From Aphelenchoides besseyi (lineage: Eukaryota; Nematoda; Chromadorea; Rhabditida; Aphelenchoididae): 64,000 nucleotides of DNA. The DNA lies in contig JAMPIQ010000001.1 of the NCBI GenBank assembly GCA_024699855.1, forward strand, positions 15,066,001 to 15,130,000, written 5' to 3'. This document shows, piece by piece, positions 33,782 to 45,796 of this stretch. Every line of letters starts with the position of its first letter. The stretch's first letter is position 1. The notes under the pieces are model-generated. The model did not search any database and had not been told where the DNA came from. It worked only from the letters and a program-made list of their open reading frames with translations. The position numbers and the translations under genes are program-made.

Positions 33782-36700
33782 TTATTTTGGCTTGAAGAGA
33801 GCAAAAAGTTGTTCCTGGGTCAGGACTCCACTGCCAACTTGCGCTTGAATTCGTGTTAAGAGCTCTTGAGCTCCAGCTTGCGCGGCAAGTTGTTGTATTC
33901 GATTACGGAACTGAGTAGCTTTGGCATTCGGACTAGTGACTTGAGCATTTGGCTGCCTCACCGAGGCGGTCGACAAACGTAGCTTTGGTGACAACGAAAC
34001 CGGTTGAATTGCTGGACGGGACACTGGTGTAGGACCTATCCCTTTTATTACTTGTGATTGCGCTTTCATAATCATTGCATGAAATTTGTCAACGTCTTTG
34101 TTTTGCAATTGGCGGCTAAATCAAAACAACAGATTAGTCATTGGCCTTTTGTTTTTACTCTTTCAAATTCTGATTCACATCGACGAGTAATGGCAATTGC
34201 TTCCAGAACTTGGAGACATTGCCTAGTTTGAAGTCGGACATCAAACGTACTAAACGTTTAACGCACATCAGAATCAATCGAGAAGCACATTCGTCGGAAA
34301 TCAACTCACTGAAATTTGCAATCAAATTAGTGGAAATCGATCTAAACTCACTCATCACGTTTCTTGCCAGCCGATAGACTGTACGTCACAAAAATTAATC
34401 GTTCCAGATCGCGGGTCTTTTCCAACAACTCAGCCAATGGCTTGATGATACGAGCGATATGATAATCTAAAGACCTGCAGCGCTCGAAATCTGCTCGTTG
34501 AATTTCCGTAAATTGCTGAAAGTAGTTGAATGTTTGAACGAAGAGATTAACCAAAGAACATACTTCAAAAATCGAAGTAAAGGGCGACGTTTTCTTTGGC
34601 AACGGGAAGATTTCCTTGAACATAAAATCCACGGCTTTTTCGTACTTCTTTTCTGATACGAAAACTTGCATCACCTGGTACGCTGCCTTGTAATGCGGAA
34701 ATCGGCCGAGAATTGCGTTGTACGCCGAGACGATCATTTGATCTGCTTTCTCGTTCAAATCGACCATTTCCAACATTTCTTCCATCTAAAATACTTTTGG
34801 TATTGATTGGCTTATAATTCCACTTACCACGACGGGTATTGCAAGTGTTTCTTCGATGGGTGAATATATAGTTGATAAAGTCAAATACTGAAACAAATTG
34901 GCTTCAAAGAATGGTGGAGCATCAGAACACGAGTTCTTGCATATTGCGTAGGTGGACCACAATTTTAATGCTGATATAATTGTTCGCATTGTCTTCAAGT
35001 CATTCTGTCTGAGGGCGATATTACGTTTGACGTTCAGATACTTGTGAACCCTATAGACCAATTCCAGCGGTTCGAAGTTGATCTGCTTCTTTCGCGAGAC
35101 CCTCTTGAGGAAAAAGTACTTAGCGGCTCGCAATCGCTTAGCACATTCAAAGTAGTATTCAAGAACTGTTTCGATTGGTTGGTCAAGCTTTTCGGACACT
35201 TTGCCCAAAAAGTACTGAACTAGCCACGCGGTATCGGTTGTTTGTGTTTTGTACAATTCGGCCAATAGAAAATGCAATTGACATGAGGACAACAAACTAC
35301 CAGCTTGTTTCTTCAAATTCGGAACCAGTTGATCGGAACTATGGATACGCTAAAAGCCATGAATAGATTCAATAAGATAAAAGACTCACAATAAAACGTC
35401 TAATTCGAGCATGACATTGATACAACAGTATTCCAATATCCAAATGAGCTTCAGCAACTTTCTTATTAAACAGTAACGACATTCGAAATGGAAAAAACAT
35501 CTCGTCCATGTGAGCAAATAGCTTCCGGTCGTCGTACTGAAATTGATATCAAGATCAGAAATTTAACAAACTCGACTTACCAAAACAATGCAACTTTTGG
35601 TTTTAGCTATCATCATCCACGTACTCGACAACAACTCATCGGACAACGAGTTTCGACCGAACATCAGAGCCGTTTGTGCAAATTCAACTGCTTCTTTTTG
35701 CGTCTGTCGATACAGATGGAAAGCCATTAGGTACATGGCTATGGCCGATAATTTGCGTTGAAAATCAGCCAGTTCGTTTTTCGCAACTGATGGCCAATCG
35801 AACATGTTTTGACCGCAATGAATGGGATCGGCATCACCCATATGACCATTAGTATCGATTGTAAATTTCAAGCTAAAAACTTTCAGACGTAAATTTCACT
35901 ATCTAAAACTAACTTGTAAGAACAATGATCACGGACGAATTGGTCGAATCTATTCTTCAACTCATCGTTAATTGGTATCATAATAAGATCGGTTGATTGT
36001 CGAATCAAATCTATGAGTTCCATTCTAAGCACCTGATTGTCATCGAAAAGTGGTATCTTTTTGGGTACAAGAAATGGCAAAATCAATTTCAATATTGACC
36101 ATTCCATTGGTTTCGGGTCACCGATTGTATGTGATTCTATGTGATGCTTTTTCGAATTGATCGACAAAGAACAAAGACACGCAACTGCTTGAATGATTTC
36201 ACACTCAACGTTGTGTTCCAAAACGGCTGCTATTCCGCTACCAAAATCTATCAAGGCTTCTTCGAATGCGCTCAATGTGATAACTCGGTTTAATTCTCGT
36301 AAGTAAAAACGAACGAACTCGCCCTAAAATCGATTAATGAAGTAAGTAAAACGCGTCAAACCTGATCATTCATACAACAGTTCTTCTCGGCCAAAGCCTC
36401 GTGACCTTCTTGCAAGATCATTAAGCCACGAGTTGGTAGGAAGTTTACAACTTTCTTTGCCTGATTAAAATGTTCTTTAAACTCTGCAACTGGTTCCTTC
36501 GATTCGATGACTGTTAAGCGATAACAAAGAATCCATAGAGAAGCAAAAGTTCGATAAAACGATTTGTCCGTGAATAAGCTTAGAAGTTTTGCAATCTTCC
36601 TAATTGTAAAAGCAGAAAGCGAAGAAAACTCGTTTAAGTGTGCATCAAGTTGCGTCAAACAGAAAGAAAAGGCCTGCTTAATTATTGATGTGCTTTTCAT

Positions 36701-39700
36701 TGAATGGTCGAGAAGAATCTTCGACATTCTAAAATAGCAGCTAAAGAAACAGAATTGTTAGAACAAACCTTAAAATCGTTGAGAACATTCCCTCATAGTC
36801 GTTTTCACTTAAATAGCAACGATAAACGGCTGCCAGATACGTTAATGTCGACTCTACAGTATCCGTCATATAGTCGTGTTCTTTGACGAAGTAATCAATC
36901 ACCTAAACAGCAAAGTAATCTCGACGAAAATTGATTTACTTACGCTTTGAATGTTCTCTTTTTTCATAGTTATCAACATGCAAAAAGCGTTACGACCCTT
37001 GATCTCGTGTGTTAAGTAGACTAATCGTTCTGATGTCCATTCCAATTCTTCTCGAGTCACACCCAAATCTTCCGTACAGCCCATGAGGTTGTGGTAGTTT
37101 AGAATCTTCATCATAATGAGCAAATGTTTCCATTCCAATGCTAGATAAGCTGATTGTACTTCATCGGTTTTTGAGTTTCGAAACTTTAAGGCTCGGAACC
37201 AATGGTAACGACATAAAAATCGACGTTCCTAAAACGAAAAAGTCAGATAACACAAGAATTAATGTTCTCTTACCTCGCTACTCAGCAATTGAACGTCAGG
37301 AGCAATCAATCCGTAGGGCAGAAAATCGGGTTGACAAAGAATTAATGTGCCTTCATCGACGCACAAATCCAAAGGTTTCTTGTGCCCCAAATTTTGCAAA
37401 GTCGCTTGGAGCAGCAAGTTATCAGTTAAGCCACTAACGTAGTTGATCATACGATATTTCGATTTTTTGCATTCTGTCGATTTTGGAGGCCTCGATTTGC
37501 GCAACTCTTGTCGCATTCGAACCAAACTTTTCATCATCGAATCATTACTGGCTTCCACTTTCTCGATCCAATCTGACGACGATTCCACGGGCACAGTTCC
37601 CTGTGGTTCAACTGATTGCTCAAATTCATCGACGTTCGTCAAATGTTGATGAGTAAGTGAACGTGCGTACTCGTTGAGTTTCTTCAAAGCCAACTCCGAT
37701 CCGATTTCTGCAGCAAAAAATTCGACATTCATTGTCGGTTGTATTTCCACGATGTTCGACATATCCGTCAACTTGTGATAAAGAGCCCTGAATAGAACAA
37801 TAAGTCATTTGTTTTATGAGTTCTTACAAAAAGGCGATCTTATCGACAACTTCCAATCCATAACCGTGACATTGAACTTGTTTTTGCACGTAATCCAAAA
37901 GTTTCGCAACAACTCCCGCATAACCATTGAGTCCACGTTCGCACTTGTTTTTGTTAAGCAACATGTTCAAAAACTCGGGAATCTCCACATTCTCATCCAA
38001 CTTATCTATTGACGGATTATTTGGAAGCAAATAATTGACATCTGATTGTGATTGTAAAGGAGAGGGGAATACGAAATCCGTGTTACGATCAACTCTCAAA
38101 CAGTCTTTGACGTCCCACGTTTGCTGTTGCGAAGTGTTCGAAGGATCATCGTTAGTTTCTTCCACAAAACGAGTCGAACGTCTGACATACACATCAGGTT
38201 GACATTGAACGTTTACACGCTGTAAAACAACAGTCAAAATAGAACACGAATAAAATTCACTTGTTTCTTCATCGGCGGTTCTTCTGTCAATTCTGTGTTA
38301 ACGTTGATGTCAATTTGATTCATAAGATTTTTCATGATGTTTTCAATCTCTTCTTCCACGCTCAAGTTTTCGTTACATTCCATTCTCCCTTTTTTATGAA
38401 GATATGCAAGTTCAGTAATTTCAGGTAGAGCCGGAGGTTCTGAGGCTGCTGGAGCGGTTTGCAAAACAGTTGGACTGTTCACTTTCTCTGCCTTTTTGTT
38501 AACCGAATTGCCATCAACGGGATATTTAAAAACCAGGAATGCATCGGTATTCTGAAAGTGCATGTTTCTATCGATTGCCTCCGTAGTGATCCTACTTTTT
38601 TGACTTGATCATGAAATCCAATCAAACGTTTAGTAAAATGTGAGAATCTGAAAGCAAAAGATAAATTGAGAACAATTGTCAAGTCCTCCTTACAAAAGAT
38701 CCTCAGCAGTTAGCACCATTTTAATCGCATGTTGACTGGAAGATTTCAGTTGTTTTCTGCATTTCGAACATTGATCTTTTAGACGCTCACGAAATGCTTC
38801 AATTCGTTTTAACACCTCAACTCAAAATAGTAAAATCAAACACTCAAGTTCACTCACTTGTTTCATTTGTTGCGAATCTCGCGAATTTCGTTTGAATCCG
38901 TGAAGGATAAGAACTTCTTCCACATACTTGCTCCACGGTCCATTTAGTCGGGATAACTCTGAGATCAAAGCAGATGCGATGATGTTAGTGGGATTATAAT
39001 TGAGGAGTTCTTTGATATCGTCCAGACATTCTGAATCAAAGAGCAAGTGAAACGAATGCAAAGTTCAACTCACTCAAAAAATCACCGGAAATGAAGTGAA
39101 CTAAAGCAATTGCTTGCAGTCCCTTATTTTTTTCTTTTGAGACGCAAATTAGCTGACGATAAGCAAATTCAGCGTTCTTCCAATCACCGATTTCCGCTGC
39201 CAATCGACCAACTCGGTACCACAAGTCTTTATTCTTTGGATGTAAGACAAGAATCTGAAAGTGGAATTGAAAAACATAGCAAACTCTTAACTAACTTGTA
39301 GATGATGAGGAACTGAATTGTGAACGAGGTGAGCCAATTGCTTATGCGTAGTGAAATAGGCCGATTGAAGAGGACTGAAATCGAAAAGTCGGACATTCGA
39401 TTCTTTTTCAATTAAATAAGGATTTCGTCTGAGTCGTTTGAAAGGCCGAAGTTGAAGAAGATCGTGCACTGAATCAAAGTAGGTATTAGCCAACTTCTCA
39501 TTTTTCGGTTCGTTGTTCCATCGTTTAAGATTTTTTTGAGTTTGTTTGAAAAATTCACAGGCTTGTTGCTCCTAAAAATCAATGCAAAACTTATTAAGTA
39601 AATATTAAGAACCGACTTCTTCTTCTAAAGCATTTGCTCCACAAATCTCATTCGAATCAGACCACGCATCTGGAACTTCTTCAAGCGCATTGCAATCTTC

Positions 39701-40365
39701 GACCGAAGAGGTTGGTGTTTTATCGATTTCCATTTCGTCGTCACTACTCGAATAATACAAATCAAAACACTCAAAATCGTAATTGTTCATGTAAGCGGAT
39801 CGATATTGTCGAGCGACTGCTTTTTCTTCCTCCTCACTATCCAACTCCATCTCATCTTCATCAAATGTTTCATCATCGGAATCCGATTCATCATCTATTC
39901 GTTCTTCTGTCAGCCGATTGTCGATCTCTTTGTCTTTATCGCTCTCAATGTTGACCGTTCGATTACCAATGGGCGGCTCTTGACGAGGTGCTGCGACTTT
40001 CGAATTCCAAGCCAAGTTTTCAACTATACGAATTAGAGTCGTACAACGACTGACCTACCGGATTCATTGCTGCTCTTCAGACTAACAGATCCATCATCGT
40101 CCGATGACTCGTCCGATGAATCGTCCGATGACTCGTCTTCTTCATCATCCACCACGATTATTTCATTCGACTCCTCGTTCTTCTTTTCCTTATCACTATC
40201 ACTTCTATCAGTTCTATCAGAACTAAACTGATCCACAATGTCTAAATAGTCCGAAGGTAATAGTGGTCGGACTGAACAGAACTCACTCTCTGTCGTATCA
40301 TCATCGTCGATGAAATCAGACGGCGGCTGTCCGAATTTGCGTGTTGGCAGTTTGAGTTCGGACAT
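33782..40365 (-). CDS. CABIN1: CABIN1 / HIR3 homologue, TPR subunit of the HIRA histone chaperone complex
   Basis: A large gene with about 25 short introns. CABIN1 (Hir3) is the TPR scaffold of the HIRA complex that deposits histone H3.3. Matching blocks in order: DLWYRVGRLAAEIGDWKNAE (human LWYKIGHVALRL), RRSTRFVEE after an acidic/linker region, WLVQYFLGKVSEKLDQP (human WLIHYMLGKVAEKQQQP), PLELVYRVHKYLNVKRNIAL and ILGRFPHYKAAYQVMQVFVS (human [20 protein letters not shown]). The C-terminal exon has LSPKLRLSTASVRQPN and ends LTQEQLFALFKPK. The start MSELKLPTRKFGQPPSDFID at 40365 leads into about 250 very acidic residues, partly encoded by a 12-bp tandem repeat (40096-40138). The intron 40024-40058 is only 35 bp. 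The acidic first exons could be a separate gene, but the splicing is in phase. Confidence 0.8.
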
Positions 40366-40707
40366 CAGTAAGATATTTACAGCATTAGAAATTAAGAAGA
40401 CAAAAGAAATAAGAAGACAAGAGAAACAAGAGCGGGAATTAACTTGGAGGCAAATTTCTGCAATCGATTTTCTGATTCTGAACGCAATCTGACAACCAGG
40501 ACTTTCATGTTCATTGCAAAAAATGGTTTCCTTTAATCCAAATCCAAATTGATATAAGAGGGACATGGCTGTCGTCAGGGATGAGATCTCGAAAATGCGT
40601 CGACGGATTTTGATGCGGTTTTTTAAAAATGATCAGTACGTTGAGCTATTTGCGGCAAACGCAAATTGGGACATGGAGAAAATCTGAGTGCAAAACGGAT
40701 ACCATGT

Positions 40708-41621
40708 TCATTCATCTTCTTTTGTCGGCTGCTCATGAAATCCATGTGCTCGTCCCTTTGCAACCTTTTCGTTGGCCCCTGGGGTGCTTGAAGTCTGCGA
40801 TTCGCTCATTTCGCTTTGTGATGGGGATGAACGATCGCTTTTGTTTTCCGCCTTTTTCGGTGCCAACTTCGCAGCTGATCGTGGAGCCGGCGAATTGAGT
40901 TGGTTAGTTGCGGGCTGAAGATCATTTGAAGCAAAAGATCAACATTCGCACCTTTTGTCCAGTTAGTTTGAGCCAATTTCGATCGACAGTCGGCGTCACA
41001 GAAAGCGTTGATTTTATTTTCTGAAGTCCGGTCGAAATTGCGCGCTTTAACTTCTTTGGTGGCTCAACTTTCATGTGCTAAACGATTCAGGTGTACCGTA
41101 AACTTTCGACCGCTCACTTTCTTTTGCCATTCAAACAGTCCATCCAACTGAAGATCGTATTCTTTAGCCAAACTGCGGAGAGGATTCAAAAACGCATCGT
41201 AATTAGGCGTTCTGTATTTATCAGTAGAATCGATCATTGTTGCAAATTGCTTGAAACAAGGCGGAACATTAGCAAAGATAAACGCCGCTGAAACAATTCA
41301 CGGGTCATAATCAAACTGAAACAACCTACGGAACTCCGCAAAAACCTTCTTTTTAGCTTCGTAGATCTCATCGTCATCATGACCTTTACCCCACCACAAA
41401 CTGTCACGTTGGAAAACTTCCAGTGACTGGATTTAAAGGTTAATGCAAACCTTAGAGGAACTCACAACATAGAACCAGGATTCGAGATCATCCCGACGAG
41501 TCTGCGGTTTCTTTCTATGCGTCGTTCGAGCGGCGTAGTTGCGAGTGCCGATGAACTCATAGTGTGAATTGACGGGCATCTTGTTGATTTGTTTCACGGA
41601 CATTGGGCCCATACGTGTCAA
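40708..41621 (-). CDS. Casein kinase 1-like protein, C-terminal half of kinase domain plus tail
   Basis: Exons match the late part of nematode CK1/TTBK-like kinases: HYEFIGTRNYAARTTHRKKP (family FRGTxRYASxxAH), RRDDLESWFYVV, WWGKGHDDDEIYEAKKKVFA, VPPCFKQFATMIDSTDKYRT and LAKEYDLQLDGLFEWQ. A basic, Ser/Pro-rich tail follows (VEPPKKLKRAISTGL, PAPRSAAKLAPKKAENKSD) to a stop at 40708. I found no N-lobe: no glycine loop, VAIK lysine, HRD or DFG motif in the kilobase upstream, and a stop codon lies in frame just before 41621. It is either the 3' half of a gene whose 5' exons are more distant or unrecognisable, or a truncated copy. Conservation of the remaining exons and the intact tail argue against old decay. 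Confidence 0.6.
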
Positions 41622-42614
41622 TCAAAGCGGATCACGGGCACATCAACCCCTCAACCGGTAAAAAATACAACATCATAGGTCCGCTATTTCTTTCCACTCC
41701 GCACTTCTTACAAAATCCCCGAACCACCGTTGGTCATCATATTTCCTTTGGTCGAAGAACAAGTGGTAACTTCATTAGGTCCTTCAATTAACCCTTGTTT
41801 TAGTCTGATGAAGAATATTGGAGACCAATTGGACACGGTGAACTAAAGACGGAGTTTGTAAATCTTCGTGATTCGTGAGATTTTGTCAAGAATTTGACGG
41901 ATCGAGATTTTAAGAAGCTCAGACAAGTTTTCTGTTTACGTTATCTTCAATTTTCAAACTAACCAAGAATAACGTTGGAGCCTAATTGCAAAATGTCTTT
42001 TGTCGGAATCTAAGTCGCATAAAAAGATTTGAAAATTGAAACTTATGTAAGAATAAGCCGTGTACTTGCGTTCTAGTTAGTTTAAAGACAAAACGACTGT
42101 CTCAGCAATAAACTTCTCGGCCATTTCGCTTCGCAGAGAATTAGTTTTAGAAGCGATTGGCATCCGAATCGCGTTAGGTCGGCTGTTTCCATGAATTCTT
42201 TTGATTAGCTTGTTGTTGAATGCCGGTCAACTGAATTGAATCGATTAGAGCAGCGCCGGATACTTGAATCCGCAGTTCGTCAATGTTGAGTCACAAAACA
42301 ATCAACGAAAACCGTTGAAATTGTCGTTAAGAGAGCGAAACGCTTTCGTTTTTTCAAACACAACGATTTTCTGTTGTCTAAACGAACGTATGTAGCTAAA
42401 ACACCTCTTGACAATAACACTCGGCTGCTCAATCACAGTCTTTTAATCGACAATACTGCAAAAGTATCGCTTAAATTAAGGGAATCGATTGTGTCTGAAT
42501 CTCAGCATTCACTTCTTCAAAGTCAATTCACAATCAACGTTCGAAACAAATTTATTTAAAAGAAGTTATACAAAACGCTGTAAGATTTACAAAAAAATTA
42601 CGTAGTGAAATCAG
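41622..42614. other. Nearly 1 kb without a supported gene
   Basis: Open frames at 41603-41791 and 42374-42559 (+) have no domain. This is where the N-lobe of the CK1-like gene was expected and not found, and it also carries the 3' region of the next minus-strand gene. Confidence 0.45.
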
Positions 42615-43881
42615 TTATGTGTAGCGATCAAACGGATAAACAAATTTACGGTTTTCGTTAGGGAGAGCATCATCAAAGTTTGGTTGGATCTTCTTTGTCT
42701 TACGCATTGCAAGCATCGTACAATCGAACAAGGTACACGGTTGACTAAAAAAATTTTCAATTTTAAAATAATTCACATACTTGACAGCAAAACGAGAATA
42801 CTCGCAAAAAGTTGTATCGTCGTCGGCGTAGTCCCAAGTTTCGACAAGAAGAACATTGATGTGATTCGTGATTAAATTGCTAATATATCCCATTGGTGTT
42901 GCTACTTTGCGCCATTGCAAGGCGTCCAAGTTCAAGGCGAATAAGCAATCACCAGTGAATTGTTCGGAGTGCCCGTTGACGATTAGAGTTCGACCAACCC
43001 AAGTCTTGTGAAAAGCGGTCTTCAAAAACAAAATATTGTTGGTTCTAAGTTCTGGACTTACAATTTCACACGTACTATCGTTATTTGAAGGAGGTTTAAT
43101 AGTCAACATGTTCTGCTCTCCCGTTTTCAAGCATATTTCAATCATTTTCGTTGGGTACGAACAGTTTTTTGACCTTGACAAACCATAAAGTGAACCATCA
43201 ACAGTTCCACACCAATCAATATTGCCGTTTATATTTAGCTCTTTTGTTTGGAGTGTACCAGTTTCAAAATTCACAACATGGAAATCTGGGTTTCCATTAG
43301 ATTTCTCTGCCAAGAAGCCAAAAATTTCCGTTGAATTGGATATCGAAGAGTAACCCAGTTGGCATGTCAAGTTCAAAGCTTGTTCAACGGGAAAGTATTT
43401 TTTGAACACAGCAGTTGACTTGTCGTAGTCAATTGTAAGAAGCGTTAAAAGATCACACTGATGTTCAAAACCCAACTTATGGTATTTACGAACGCAAGCA
43501 ATGACCGTGTTCGGATTGATGAGCCAGATGCTATTCAACAATATAGTCAAATAAACATCGTCTCCAATATTCAGTTCCGATTTCAAGAAATCGTAGTCAA
43601 TATTTACGTCTCTGCAAAAAATTTTATTTGTATCAAACGATTGCAACTCACATCGCTTTCATACTGAAAAGATCCAAAATTTTCAGTGTTTCCGGTTCAT
43701 AGAACAAAACATAGCGATTATCACAAAAATACGCCGAGCCACGAGAATCACTAGCAATTTTTTCCCGATCTGCCTGTTCGACCAAATTAAAGTTTTCGTC
43801 GTTGTCCATGATCTTGAGCGTTAGTAAGATGACAATGAGACGAACCTCAAAAGGATAAGCTGCCAACTGAGCTTTGCGCAT
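42615..43881 (-). CDS. Protein of unknown function, possibly beta-propeller-like
   Basis: Mostly one long open exon (42796-43611) with short flanking exons, ending FVYPFDRYT at 42615. Visible features are repeated strand-turn units (YFCDNRYVLFYEPETLKILD, LLNSIWLINPNTVIACVRKY, FHVVNFETGTLQTKELNING, WCGTVDGSLYGLSRSKN, CLFALNLDALQWRKV, INVLLVETWDYADDDTTFC), like kelch or other propeller proteins. I do not recognise the family; its start loosely resembles that of the gene at 14313-15457. The start is taken at ATG 43881 with a 33-bp intron before MDNDENFNL; ATG 43809 is the alternative. Confidence 0.65.
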
Positions 43882-44091
43882 AATCGTTCATTGGATATGC
43901 GTTTAGTTTTTTTATGACCGCGAGGATTTATGACCTCCGCTTGTTCGGAGTACGGTAGTGAGTGCGCAGCCTTTGTTCCAATTTTTATACCTACGACAAT
44001 TTTTGGCCGTTTGATCAAAAATCTACATCTGTATTGTCGTTCTTGAATTTGCCATTGATAACAAATTGTTTAACAATGCAAAAAAGACGGT

Positions 44092-44163
44092 AGGGAACGA
44101 CCGGGATTGAACCAGTGACCTATCGATCTGCAGTCGATTGCTCTACCACTGAGCTACGTTCCC
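44092..44163 (-). tRNA. tRNA-Cys (anticodon GCA), duplicate
   Basis: The same 72-nt cloverleaf as at 10475-10546, on the opposite strand and identical in sequence. The region after its 3' end keeps an oligo-T run (six T here rather than five), so a Pol III terminator is present too. Confidence 0.95.
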
Positions 44164-44432
44164 GCACATCTCCTCCGCTGGAAAAGCGCGTTCCACTTCG
44201 ACTGCTCGGCGGACGCAAACAAACGGACAGCGACCTTCGAGACCACAGCGACGAGCTTTTCTTCTCGAACACGAACCGTTCATCCCAACAAAGTCCTTTT
44301 GACGGAAAGTCAAGTTGTTCAACTTCAGTTGGACTACACAACAAGCTCTTCACATCCACGGCTTTGATTCCGTTGGGCGCTAGAACGTCTGATAGGGTTT
44401 ATTCAACGAACAATTGCACCAAAATCTCCGAG

Positions 44433-44825
44433 TTACTTTCGAATCAAAAAGTCGCCACCCAACGAGTCGAGAATTCGTTCTCGTTTCGCTGCTGCTCTTT
44501 TCTGATGCCATCGACGTGTCAAGAGCGATGCGCCGTTCAATTGACCGTAGGGATTGGCCACGTGTTGATGCCATCGAAGGGGCTTGTTTTCCCACTCCAA
44601 ATTTGCCCAATCAAATCTGCTCAGCGGGTCGTCCTTGCTGTTCCAGGGCATGACGTACGAACGGCGTTGGAGTGGCCCAGAAACCACCGAGTTCTGAAAC
44701 AGATGAGTGGCAATCAAATTTGTTCAATCCATCCAACCAGAACTTACAACTTCATTTTCGGGTCGAAATGAACAGACCACGACAAGGACAGTGCAGGTCA
44801 ACAAGAGAAGGCAATTGAGGATCAT
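44433..44825 (-). CDS. Neuropeptide precursor with C-terminal ILDSLGGDFLI peptide (copy 2)
   Basis: A mirror copy of the gene at 9813-10205: the same signal peptide, intron, dibasic sites and terminal ERILDSLGGDFLIRK. Frame and splice sites are intact, so it could be expressed if 321 bp of upstream sequence is enough for promoter activity. Lack of differences implies a very recent duplication, gene conversion, or an assembly effect. Confidence 0.78.
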
Positions 44826-45079
44826 TTCTTAGACGAAAACAGAACCGAAACTCTGCTTCCTTGTTGTCTTTTATTCTCTCGAACTGATGACCAAATTCAA
44901 TCTGTTCGCTTCTTCGAACTCCGCCTTCGATATCGGAATTCGGTTTAAACGCGACCACGTTCCAACGAGTTTATTCAATTACTAGCCTTCAAATTGACCA
45001 CGCCGATTCTCGGTCATTTCAGAAGTTCGGCGACCATCTTCCTGCCCACAAACTGTCTTCAGAATCGAAACAAAAGTGT

Positions 45080-45146
45080 TTAATAGTCAAGAATCTGCAA
45101 CAACAACGCACGTAGTATTCGGGCCTCAAAAGCAACGGTCTTTCGT
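45080..45146 (-). pseudogene. Severed 3' end of IFT70 carried by the duplication
   Basis: This is 67 bp identical to the end of the IFT70 coding sequence (9492-9558), including its stop codon, with nothing of the gene upstream. It shows the direction of the duplication. Confidence 0.9.
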
Positions 45147-45796
45147 TAACTTAGTTAGTCAAAAAACAAAGCGTAAATAACCACATTCAGCACAATCTAG
45201 ATCGTCCATGCCCAAATATAACTTCTGTGGATGAATCTCTAAAAAACCGTCTTGATTTATAGTCCACGGATTTCAAAAACAACACACCCACTTTCCATTG
45301 TTGTTTATCGCAATTCACGTCATAGAAATCTAGTTGATACAATTGGATTGTTTGCTCAGCTGCTCAAAACAAAATTTAGGTTCGCGTTGATCACAGTAAA
45401 CTGCTTAAAAATGTTCTTTTTCGGTTAATTGCTGATGTTTTTGCTACAGAAATGATCATCGAGCGATTGAATGAACAAAAGTGGGTGGTTGGTAGCTGTG
45501 TTTCCAATAACTAAATCGAAATGCAGATTATGACTGAATATTCTATAGGATTTTTGGGCTTCAGAGTATTAGATCGTAGCTGAAACTCCAGCATAGCAAC
45601 TTTATGTCAAATCGCGTAAACTCAGTTAGCGTAAAACAAACTAAACACTGTTGTATATCAACTTGTTTATGTAAGTGCAGATAATCAAGTATCCCACTAA
45701 ACTGACATTTCATGCAAATTAATAAAATTCTCTTATCAGTTGCTCATTCCTTCAAAGCTTGCTGATTCCAAACAGTTGCTTCATTTCATTGTTGAC
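45147..45796. other. AT-rich intergenic region before the rhomboid gene
   Basis: No open frame with support. The sequence just before the rhomboid start has a good acceptor (CTCTTATCAG at about 45739), so a 5' untranslated exon may lie further left. Confidence 0.45.

Larger units (their letters stand above)
44092..45146 (-). repeat. Right arm of the 1,055-bp inverted duplication (partner 9492-10546)
   Basis: Reverse complement of the left arm with no difference found by reading. It is the likely derived copy, because it contains only the last 67 coding bases of IFT70, cut off abruptly at 45146 beside unrelated AT-rich sequence. The copied unit includes 321 bp upstream of the neuropeptide start codon, so the proximal promoter probably travelled with it. 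Confidence 0.95.
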
